32,196 nucleotides of DNA from Phycisphaerales bacterium. Lineage in GTDB: Bacteria; Planctomycetota; Phycisphaerae; SM23-33. A program made the position numbers and the translations under genes. Shown here one piece after another: positions 1-5,680 of the stretch; position 1 is the first letter of the stretch; the number at the start of each line of letters is the position of its first letter. The stretch lies in contig PMYM01000203.1 of NCBI GenBank assembly GCA_003171235.1, positions 7,880 through 40,075 on the forward strand, written 5' to 3'. The notes below the pieces were generated by a model that saw only the letters and a list, made by a program, of their open reading frames with translations, made no database searches and was not told the origin of the DNA.

Positions 1-50
1 GTCTGGTAGTACCGCCGGCGGATCCACTCTTGGAATACCTTGATTTCCAT
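1..50 (-). CDS. MazG-like nucleotide pyrophosphohydrolase, N-terminus only (partial)
   Basis: An ATG at 50-48 opens a frame that runs off the left edge of the window and reads MEIKVFQEWIRRRYYQ. This resembles the first residues of small MazG-like pyrophosphohydrolases, which begin with an 'FQ.LI..RYY' helix before the EEVGE metal-binding motif. That motif would lie outside the window, so the call rests on 16 residues only. If correct, the protein hydrolyses nucleoside triphosphates to monophosphates in the cytoplasm. It is in the same orientation as the aromatic genes upstream but separated from chorismate synthase by an inverted repeat. Confidence 0.4.
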   Translation of the reverse strand, partial: MEIKVFQEWIRRRYYQ

Positions 51-99
51 CGCTTGTCCTTGGTTTTGCTTTACCGATGCAATGATCGCAAGGGAACAT

Positions 100-191
100 G
101 GTTAATCGGTGACTCGGTTAATCAGTTAATCAGGAGTCAGGCTTGGCATATGCTTTTCCCGATCAACTGATTAACTGATCAACCGATTAAC
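100..191. repeat. Inverted repeat of TTAATC decamers (GGTTAATCAGTTAATC family)
   Basis: The left arm (114-133) reads CGGTTAATCAGTTAATCAGG. The right arm (about 166-187) is its reverse complement with one mismatch, and a spacer of about 33 bases lies between them. Each arm is built from iterations of GGTTAATC/AGTTAATC. It starts 6 bases after the chorismate synthase stop, so it could act as a bidirectional transcription barrier. The same motif recurs at 1461-1494 and 17594-17680. Confidence 0.8.
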
Positions 192-196
192 ATTCT

Positions 197-1405
197 CTAT
201 TTGGTGTACTGCCCCTGATGCCGCGGCTGGGCAAGCTCCTGCCACTTGGGGTCGATCCGGGCGACGCCGTGCCAGCCGCGGGCCAGGTACAGGGCGTCCA
301 GCACGCAGACGGCCACCATGCTCTCGGCCACGGGGTAGATGCGCGGGCAGATGGTTATGTCGCGGCGGGTGATGGCCGCCAGCTTCTTTTGCTCCAGCGT
401 CATCATGTCCACCGTGTCCTGCTCCTTGGAGATGGTGGGGGTGGGCTTGACGGCCAGGCGCATCACCAGGTCCTCGCCGTTGGACATGCCGCCCAAAAAG
501 CCGCCGCAGTGGTTGGTGCGGAATCGCACCTTGCCCTGCTGCAGGAACGGCTGGTCGTTCCACTGGCTGCCCAGGGCGGAGGCGGCATCCCAGCCGGCGC
601 CGAATTCCAGTGCGGCCACCGCCCCGATGGACATCAGCCCGTGGGCGATGGTGGCCTTGAGCTTGTCGAATACCGGTTCGCCCAGCCCGGCGGGCACGCC
701 GCGGGCGATGATCTCGATGGCCCCGCCGGCCGTGTCGCCCGCCTCGCGCACCTTCAGCAGGTCGGCGATCATTTTTTCCGCCATCGGCAGGTCGCAGCAG
801 TTGAGGTCGTTGGCGCGGTAGTTGGCCTTGACCTCCTGAAAGTCCATGGTGCCGGCCGAGACGCTGCGGCCCTTGATGCCGTGGCTCTCGATGACGTGGG
901 CCAGCACTTCGACGCCCTCGCGGGCGAGGATCTGCTTTGCCACGGCCCCGCCGGCCACTCTTCCGACGGTCTCGCGCCCGCTGGCACGCCCGGCGCCGCA
1001 CCAGTCGCCGTGCTCGCCGTACTTGTAGAAGAAGTTCAGCTCGGCGTGGGCCGGGCGGACGACGTCCTTGACCTGGCGGTACTGTTCGACGTGTATGTCC
1101 TGGGTGTCCACGTTGCGGATCAAGAGGCCCACCGGCGCCCCGGTGGTCAGGCCCTCTAGCAGGCCCGAGACCACCTCCACCTGGTCGGTCTCCTTGCGCG
1201 GCGAGTCGAGCTTGCTTTGGCCGGGGCGGCGCTTGTCCAACTCGCGCTGGATCTGGGCCACGTCCAGCTTCATCCCGGGCGGCACGCCGTTGACGATGCA
1301 GAACAGCGACCCGCCCACGCCCCCGGAATCCTTGCTGGCGTGGTAGCCGTAACTCTCGCCGCAGGTGGTGATCTGGAAAACTCTGCCGAATGTGTTGCCC
1401 AGCAT
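197..1405 (-). CDS. aroC: Chorismate synthase, divergent
   Basis: This enzyme converts 5-enolpyruvylshikimate-3-phosphate to chorismate using reduced FMN, the last step of the shikimate pathway. The 402-residue protein is somewhat longer than the usual 350-390. Family signatures are recognisable but altered. The N-terminal GESHG motif is GESYG (Tyr19 in place of the conserved His) and is followed by about nine extra residues before VNGVPPG. RPGHAD is RPAHAE. The FMN-site motif is GAGRASGRETVGRV, and RHDP near the C-terminus is RRDI in RRDITICPRIYPVAESM. The start ATG at 1405 is preceded by an AAGGAGA ribosome binding site. It lies downstream of DAHP synthase on the same strand, with a 272-base repeat-bearing spacer. 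The fold assignment is confident. Whether it retains full activity, given the lost histidines, is uncertain. Confidence 0.9.
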   Translation of the reverse strand: MLGNTFGRVFQITTCGESYGYHASKDSGGVGGSLFCIVNGVPPGMKLDVAQIQRELDKRRPGQSKLDSPRKETDQVEVVSGLLEGLTTGAPVGLLIRNVDTQDIHVEQYRQVKDVVRPAHAELNFFYKYGEHGDWCGAGRASGRETVGRVAGGAVAKQILAREGVEVLAHVIESHGIKGRSVSAGTMDFQEVKANYRANDLNCCDLPMAEKMIADLLKVREAGDTAGGAIEIIARGVPAGLGEPVFDKLKATIAHGLMSIGAVAALEFGAGWDAASALGSQWNDQPFLQQGKVRFRTNHCGGFLGGMSNGEDLVMRLAVKPTPTISKEQDTVDMMTLEQKKLAAITRRDITICPRIYPVAESMVAVCVLDALYLARGWHGVARIDPKWQELAQPRHQGQYTK

Positions 1406-1460
1406 GTGCGATCTCCTTTGTTTTTATCCCAGCCCGGAATCACTCCGGATCAAAACGACA

Positions 1461-1494
1461 GGTGAATCGGTGAATCAGTTAATCGGTTAATCAG
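1461..1494. repeat. Second copy of the TTAATC iterated repeat, one arm only
   Basis: The sequence iterates GAATCGGT, GAATCAGT, TAATCGGT and TAATCAGT. It shares its units with the repeat at 100-191, but no complementary arm is visible nearby. It lies 56 bases upstream of the chorismate synthase start, so chorismate synthase is bounded on both sides by the same motif. Confidence 0.7.
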
Positions 1495-1545
1495 TTTGTC
1501 CTAGTTTCGTGTCTCGATCGTTTTCCAAAAGTTCTAATCTCCAAT

Positions 1546-1668
1546 ATTCTAAATCCTAAACCATGTTCAAAACACCCAAGCACAAGAAGAACAAGCCTTG
1601 GCGAAGGTTTTCCTTTTGGCATTTGGCGTTTGGGTCATTGTTTAGGATTTAGGGTTTAGGATTTAGAG
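1546..1668. repeat. Inverted repeat built from TTTAGGAT/TTTAGGG units
   Basis: The left arm (1546-1562) contains CTAAATCCTAAAC. The right arm (1640-1668) contains GTTTAGGATTTAGGG followed by a second GTTTAGGATTTAGAG, so about 14 bases are exactly complementary. The spacer between the arms is T- and G-rich (TTTTGGCATTTGGCGTTTGGG). It lies between the DAHP synthase stop and the chorismate synthase gene and could attenuate transcription between the two. Confidence 0.7.
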
Positions 1669-1677
1669 TTTTCCTTT

Positions 1678-2697
1678 CTATGCTTCACGTCCCACGGCGG
1701 CGGCGATCTTCCGCAGGCTGGCCATCACCTCTTCCAGGGCGGCCGGGGTGATGGACTGGGCGCCGTCGGAGAGGGCGTGCTCGGGGTCGAGGTGCACCTC
1801 CAGCAAGAGGCCGTCGGCCCCGGCGGCGACGGCGGCGCGGCACATGGCCGGCACCAGGTGGGAGTGCCCCGTGCCGTGGGAGGGGTCCACCAGCACCGGC
1901 AGGTGGGTCCGCTCCAGCAGTTCGGGCACCACCGCCAGGGGCAGGGTGTTGCGGACGTAGTCCTCGAAGGTGCGGATGCCGCGCTCGCACAGCATCACCT
2001 GGCGGTTGCCGCCGTTAATGATGTATTCCGCCGCCAGCAGCCACTCCTCCAGCATGGCCGATGGCCCGCGCTTCAGCAGCACGGGCTTGTTGACCTTGCC
2101 GGCCGCCTCCAGTAGCGGGTAGTGCTGCATGTTGCGGGCGCCGATCTGGATGACGTCGGCCACCTCGACCAGGGCGGCTAGTTCCTCCACGCCGGTGGCC
2201 TCGGAGACGATGGCCAGGCCGGTGAGCTTGCGGGCCTCAACCAGCACGTCGAAGCCCTTTTCGCGCAGGCCCTGGAAGGAGTAGGGGCTGGTGCGGGGCT
2301 TGTACACGCCGCCGCGCAGGCCGACGCAGCCGGCGCGGGCGGCCAGTTCGGCCACGCGCAAGAAACCCTCGCGGCTCTCGACGCTGCAGGGCCCGGCGAT
2401 GACGCCGATCCGCCGCCCGCCCATGGGGAAGCCCGCCGGGCCGATGGCGATCTCGGTCTTGGTGGCCTTGACCTCGGTGCTGGCCATCTTGTAGGGCGAA
2501 AGGATCGGCACCACGCGCTCGACCATGGGGGCGTTCTCGATGGCGCCCTTGTCCACCGTACGCTTGTCGCCGATGCAGGCCACCACCGTGCGGTCGGTGC
2601 CGGAAATCACGTGTTCCTTCAGGCCGAAATCCTGCACCAGGGCCACCACGTGCTGCACTTGCTCGGGGGTGGCGCCGGGTTTCATAACGACGATCAT
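1678..2697 (-). CDS. aroF: 3-deoxy-7-phosphoheptulonate (DAHP) synthase, type I-beta with N-terminal regulatory domain
   Basis: This cytoplasmic enzyme condenses phosphoenolpyruvate and erythrose-4-phosphate, the first committed step of aromatic amino acid synthesis. Residues 1-70 form the ferredoxin-like domain ([14 protein letters not shown]...) found in the Thermotoga/Bacillus-like enzymes, where it mediates aromatic feedback. The catalytic barrel follows with [51 protein letters not shown] and EVH...ALSDGAQS, all conserved. At 339 residues it is full length. The ATG at 2697 follows an AGGAG ribosome binding site 7-8 bases upstream (AATAGGAGCCTGTC). The long leader upstream carries a -10 box, an operator-like palindrome and a short reading frame rich in aromatic codons, suggesting control by aromatic amino acids. 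That regulation is inferred. Confidence 0.95.
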   Translation of the reverse strand: MIVVMKPGATPEQVQHVVALVQDFGLKEHVISGTDRTVVACIGDKRTVDKGAIENAPMVERVVPILSPYKMASTEVKATKTEIAIGPAGFPMGGRRIGVIAGPCSVESREGFLRVAELAARAGCVGLRGGVYKPRTSPYSFQGLREKGFDVLVEARKLTGLAIVSEATGVEELAALVEVADVIQIGARNMQHYPLLEAAGKVNKPVLLKRGPSAMLEEWLLAAEYIINGGNRQVMLCERGIRTFEDYVRNTLPLAVVPELLERTHLPVLVDPSHGTGHSHLVPAMCRAAVAAGADGLLLEVHLDPEHALSDGAQSITPAALEEVMASLRKIAAAVGREA

Positions 2698-2776
2698 GAC
2701 AGGCTCCTATTGTCTTGGGATCGGCCGGTGTCCTGGGGCTAATGGCAGCGGATGCCGGAGACAGCGCGGGTTAGCC

Positions 2777-2908
2777 TCACCAGGCCCAGCGGGAATATAT
2801 GTAGTGACGCCGGGGCAGACGATCCGGCCCAAACACACCGGGCGCAAAGAGGCCCCTTGGCCCGCCCAGCGCCCGTGCACACTCCGGATTGTTCAAGAGA
2901 GTAGCCAT
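2777..2908 (-). CDS. Candidate aromatic leader peptide of the DAHP synthase transcript (43 aa)
   Basis: This short frame begins about 20 bases after the predicted transcription start and ends 79 bases before the DAHP synthase ATG. It contains two Phe, two Tyr and two Trp codons; the last nine residues are HYIYSRWAW, followed by TGA. Leader peptides of amino acid biosynthetic operons often place codons for the end product just before their stop. An imperfect hairpin with a GGCTAA/TTAGCC base follows the stop at once (about 2737-2776). I see no clear Shine-Dalgarno sequence and no U-run terminator, so a classical trp-type attenuator is not shown. Third-position GC is only moderate. The frame could be a chance open stretch; the position and composition make it worth recording. 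Confidence 0.4.
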   Translation of the reverse strand: MATLLNNPECARALGGPRGLFAPGVFGPDRLPRRHYIYSRWAW

Positions 2909-2912
2909 CGGT

Positions 2913-2940
2913 CGGTTCGAACCGTCAGCGGGGTATTATA
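2913..2940 (-). promoter_or_regulatory. Promoter -10 box with operator-like palindrome upstream of DAHP synthase
   Basis: Reading the minus strand, a perfect TATAAT lies at 2940-2935, with only a weak -35 candidate (TTCCCC at an 18-base spacing). The perfect 12-base palindrome CGGTTCGAACCG (2913-2924) lies at about +4 to +15 of the expected start, where a repressor would block initiation. TTCGAAC occurs again just upstream, at about 2951-2957. Confidence 0.5.
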
Positions 2941-2975
2941 ACCCATTCCTCGTTCGAAGGGGAACTCCGATCTAC

Positions 2976-3215
2976 ACCAAGATTCTACGCAGAGGCGCAG
3001 AGAGCGCAGAGGATCGCAGAGAGAACATGATGATTGAGGCTGTCCAACAATCCATGGCAACCGGGCGTTTATAAGCCCACTGTTTGGACGGCGTCTATCG
3101 GCGCCGATCAGGAGTGGCGGCCTAAGAATCAAGGATCAAAGAGTTGTTTACCGGTATTTCCCAAACAACTCTTGGTGTTCTCTGCGTCCTCTGCGCCTCT
3201 GCGTAGAGTCTTGGT
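2976..3215. repeat. Inverted repeat of GCAGAG-type oligomers
   Basis: The left arm (2976-3026) carries TACGCAGAGGCGCAGAGAG, GCGCAGAGGA and CGCAGAGAGAAC. The right arm (3177-3215) is its reverse complement with small gaps (GTTCTCTGCGTCCTCTGCG, CCTCTGCGTAGAGTCTTGGT). The arms are about 150 bases apart and enclose the hairpin at 3139-3173. It fills most of the spacer between the ABC ATPase stop and the DAHP synthase promoter. Confidence 0.75.
3139..3173 (-). terminator. Perfect 11-bp hairpin downstream of the ABC transporter genes
   Basis: AAGAGTTGTTT (3139-3149) and AAACAACTCTT (3163-3173) pair perfectly around a 13-base loop. On the minus strand the hairpin is followed by a T-rich but broken tail (TGATCCTTGATTCTT), about 65 bases after the ATPase stop codon. 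It may be a weak intrinsic terminator for the transporter operon or simply part of the surrounding repeat. Confidence 0.4.
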
Positions 3216-3238
3216 TAAAACAGACCGCCAATCTACAA

Positions 3239-3958
3239 TTAGAGCAATTCCCGCTTGTCGATCTGGAGCAGGCGCGACACTTCGGCGCCGGCCGGCTGGA
3301 GGCGGATGTCCTCCAGGCGGCCGATCTGCACCAGCCTGCCCGCCGCCAGGATGCCCACGCGGTCGGCCACCAGGGCGGCCTCGGCCAGGCTGCTGCAGAC
3401 GTGTATGGTGGTGGCGCCGAAATCCTTGTGGGCCCGGCGGAGCTGCTGGCAGACTTCGCGCCGACCGGGTTCGTCCAGGGCGCCGACCGGCTCGTCCAGC
3501 AGCAGCAGGTCGGGGTGGGCGGCCAGCGCCCTGCCCAGGGCGACCAGGCGGGCCTGGCCGGCCGACAACTCTCCCGGCCGGCGGTCCAGCAGGTTGCCCA
3601 GGCCCAGGCTGCGGATGATGGGGTCGGCCAGATCGCGGGCCTGCCGGCGCGACAGCCCGCGCAGGCGCGGGGCGAACATCAGGTTGGCCCGCACGCTCAG
3701 GTGGGGGAACAGCAACGACTGCTGCGGCAGGTAGCCAACTTTCCGCTGGTGGGGGGCCAGGTGCGTCACGTCGCGGTCGCCCAGGCGGATGCGCCCCGAC
3801 TCGCTCCGCCGCAGCCCGCACAGGCACTCCAGGAGCAGGCTCTTGCCCGAGCCGGTCGGCCCCAGCAGCACGAAATACTCGCCGTTGGCGACGCGCAAGG
3901 TAACTTCCCGCAGCCAGAAGTCGCCCACGCGCAAGCTCAGGCTGTCCAGGGCCAGCAT
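3239..3958 (-). CDS. ABC transporter ATP-binding subunit, molybdate/tungstate (ModC/TupC) type
   Basis: This nucleotide-binding subunit of an oxyanion importer acts at the cytoplasmic face of the membrane with the permease encoded just upstream. The 239 residues show Walker A GPTGSGKS (33-40), Q-loop YLPQQ (76-80), signature LSAGQ (131-135), Walker B LLLLDEP with catalytic Glu156, and D-loop GALD. The H-loop, normally VTHD, reads VCSS, so the switch histidine is replaced by Ser189. The ATG at 3958 overlaps the permease stop by one base (TGATG), indicating translational coupling. The protein lacks the C-terminal regulatory (TOBE) domain of longer ModC/CysA proteins. The substrate is inferred from similarity and partner type; sulfate or another anion is possible. 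Confidence 0.85.
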   Translation of the reverse strand: MLALDSLSLRVGDFWLREVTLRVANGEYFVLLGPTGSGKSLLLECLCGLRRSESGRIRLGDRDVTHLAPHQRKVGYLPQQSLLFPHLSVRANLMFAPRLRGLSRRQARDLADPIIRSLGLGNLLDRRPGELSAGQARLVALGRALAAHPDLLLLDEPVGALDEPGRREVCQQLRRAHKDFGATTIHVCSSLAEAALVADRVGILAAGRLVQIGRLEDIRLQPAGAEVSRLLQIDKRELL

Positions 3959-4797
3959 CAGGACCACTTCCTTCCCGGCGCCAGGGCGTGCACTGCCAGC
4001 AGGGCCGCCCCGGCCAGCACCATCATGATTGCCGTGGCGGCGATGGCGAATTCCAGGTTCCCGCTGGACAGTTCCAGGTAGATGTGCGTGGACATGGTTT
4101 CGACCTTGACCTGGGCCGAAGCCAGCAGGACCAGCATCGGCCCGAACACCCCCAGCGCCCGCGCCCAGGCCACGACGCCTCCGGCCACCAGGCCGTTGCG
4201 GGCCAGCGGCAGCGTCACCTTCCGGAAGGCCTGCCACCGGGTGCAGCCCAGGGTGAGGGCGGTCTGCTCCAGAGAGCGGTCCACCTCCAGGAAGGCGGTC
4301 TTGGCCGAGCGGACGGCGTACGGCACGCACAAGAAGAACTGGCAGAGCACGATGCCAAACGTGGACTGCAGGCTCCAGCCGCCGGCCTTGAGGCCCGACT
4401 CGATTGTCTGCCCTGTCCCGGTGGATAGGAACATCACCAGCGAAAGGCCGATTATCACCGGCGGCACCACCAGCGGCATGTCCACGATGGCGTCGGCCAA
4501 GGCCCGCCCGGGAAAGCGGTAGCGGGCCAGGGCGTAGCCGGCCGGCACGGCGAAGATCATCACCGCCGCCAGCGTCAGCAGCGAACTGGTCAGGCTGAGC
4601 TGCATGGCGGCAAGGATTTCGGGCGAGCCGGCCAGATACACCACGTGCCGCAACGACAGCGACTCGTACGACAGGCTCGAGGCGAACAGCGCCACGATCA
4701 GGCCCACCAGCAGGGCCAGCATCCCCAGCGACACTACCGAGAGAAAGTGAAACCTGGGGCCGGCGGGGCTGGTTCGATTGTCGTGACGGTCGCTCAT
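3958..4797 (-). CDS. ABC transporter permease, molybdate/tungstate (ModB/TupB) type
   Basis: This membrane subunit forms the channel of the oxyanion importer. The 279-residue form has an N-terminal transmembrane helix (about 18-42) and further hydrophobic segments near 65-90, 105-125, 145-165, 205-225 and 250-270. The EAA loop that docks on the ATPase reads EQTALTLGCTRWQAFRKVTL. No substrate-binding protein gene is adjacent. The frame is open further upstream, but there it runs through the paired hairpins at 4851-4900, so that extension is unlikely to be translated. ATG at 4809 is an alternative start; neither has a good ribosome binding site. I prefer 4797 because the predicted promoter would place the transcript start at about 4801. 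Confidence 0.8.
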   Translation of the reverse strand: MSDRHDNRTSPAGPRFHFLSVVSLGMLALLVGLIVALFASSLSYESLSLRHVVYLAGSPEILAAMQLSLTSSLLTLAAVMIFAVPAGYALARYRFPGRALADAIVDMPLVVPPVIIGLSLVMFLSTGTGQTIESGLKAGGWSLQSTFGIVLCQFFLCVPYAVRSAKTAFLEVDRSLEQTALTLGCTRWQAFRKVTLPLARNGLVAGGVVAWARALGVFGPMLVLLASAQVKVETMSTHIYLELSSGNLEFAIAATAIMMVLAGAALLAVHALAPGRKWS

Positions 4798-4807
4798 GTG
4801 CGGCGAC

Positions 4808-4837
4808 ATCTTACATTTTGCCCGCGGGAAATGTAAA
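4808..4837 (-). promoter_or_regulatory. Operator-like dyad overlapping a candidate promoter of the ABC transporter
   Basis: TTACATTT (4811-4818) and AAATGTAA (4829-4836) form perfect 8-base half-sites around a 10-base GC-rich centre. On the minus strand the dyad overlaps a possible -35 TTTACA (4837-4832) and, 18 bases on, a -10 TAAGAT (4813-4808). This is a good place for a regulator of the transporter. It does not match the ModE consensus as I know it. Confidence 0.45.
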
Positions 4838-4850
4838 GTCGCGGTTTGGC

Positions 4851-4900
4851 GGCGCAGCTTTTCAACCTGCGCCTGAAGGAACAGGTTACAAACCTGTTCC
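4851..4900. repeat. Two tandem hairpins in the divergent intergenic region
   Basis: GGCGCAG (4851-4857) pairs with CTGCGCC (4867-4873). Four bases later GGAACAGGTT (4878-4887) pairs perfectly with AACCTGTTCC (4891-4900) around ACA. Both loops carry related text (TTTTCAACCTG, GGTTACAAACC), so the two look like diverged members of one repeat. They end 24 bases before the start of the first amidohydrolase gene and would lie in its leader. Confidence 0.65.
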
Positions 4901-4924
4901 ACCTAAGAAGGAGTCGCCAGAGTC

Positions 4925-5680
4925 ATGGAGTTCTTCGACTGCAACGTCTTCTACGGCCTGAGCGTGGCCCAGAGCCAGATGCTGCCGGTGCCGACGGTGG
5001 GGCAGCTTCAAACGGCTCTGGCGGAGGCCGGCGTGGCCAAGGCCGTCGTCTGGCGGATCGAGCAGCACACGGGCGCCATGATGACGGCCAACCGGGTGCT
5101 GGCCGAGGATATCCGCGGCGCCGACAACCTCTACGGCACCTGGAGCATTTTGCCCTCGCACACCCACGAAATGCCGGCGCCTGACGAACTGCCCCCGCTG
5201 ATGAAGGCCAACCGCATCATCGGCTGGCGGCTGATGCCCAAGATGGGCCGGTATTTCGCCCGGGCCTTCGTGCTGGGCGACTACTTCAAGGTCGCCGTCG
5301 AGCGCAAGATTCCGGTTTTCATCTCCACCGCCCACGGCGCCCGGCCGGAGGACCTGGAGGACATCCTCAAGGCCTTCCCCCAGCTGACCGTGGTGCTGAC
5401 CTACGCCAGCGATTGGCCCAGCGACCGGGCCTACCGGCCATTCGTCAAGGAGTGGCCAAATCTCCACATCGACCTGTCCTACTGCATCGGCGACGCCGCC
5501 ATCGAGTCGTTCTGCCAGGAGTACGGCCCCTCGCGGCTGCTCTACGGCAGCAACTTCCCCGACTGCTACTTCGGCGGGCTGATGCAGATGGTGCGGCATG
5601 CGGGCATTCCCATTGCCGACCGGGAAGCAATCGCCGGCGGCAACCTGGGGCGGATCGTCCAGGAGGTGCGGCTTGATTAA
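4925..5680 (+). CDS. Amidohydrolase-fold protein lacking the metal ligands
   Basis: This 251-residue TIM-barrel protein has the layout of the amidohydrolase_2 family, but the metal site is dismantled. The N-terminal HxH motif is replaced by FDCNVFYG (4-11). The barrel His of the usual 'H.G' strand is replaced in VVLTYASDWP, and the final catalytic Asp of 'fGTDyP' is Asn210 in LLYGSNFP. It may be a pseudoenzyme or a partner subunit for the next gene, which retains all these residues. The ATG at 4925 follows AAGAAGGAG at about 11 bases. The stop overlaps the next start by 8 bases, so the two proteins are probably made together. The substrate is unknown. Confidence 0.75.
   Translation: MEFFDCNVFYGLSVAQSQMLPVPTVGQLQTALAEAGVAKAVVWRIEQHTGAMMTANRVLAEDIRGADNLYGTWSILPSHTHEMPAPDELPPLMKANRIIGWRLMPKMGRYFARAFVLGDYFKVAVERKIPVFISTAHGARPEDLEDILKAFPQLTVVLTYASDWPSDRAYRPFVKEWPNLHIDLSYCIGDAAIESFCQEYGPSRLLYGSNFPDCYFGGLMQMVRHAGIPIADREAIAGGNLGRIVQEVRLD

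Noticed and set aside
100-191. CRISPR-like repeat array
   Set aside because: The units are contiguous 8-10-mers without unique spacers of constant length; no cas genes are present.
1640-1668. TTTAGGG units as a telomere or linear-replicon end
   Set aside because: The units are local, interrupted and mirrored by an inverted arm within a normal gene context.
2906-2930. GGTTCGAACC resembling a tRNA T-loop
   Set aside because: The flanking five-base stems do not pair on either strand, and no acceptor or anticodon arm can be drawn; it is better explained as a palindrome.
3129-3827. Pro/Arg-rich minus-strand frame overlapping the ABC ATPase
   Set aside because: It is the out-of-frame reading of a conserved ATPase gene, with typical GC-driven low complexity.
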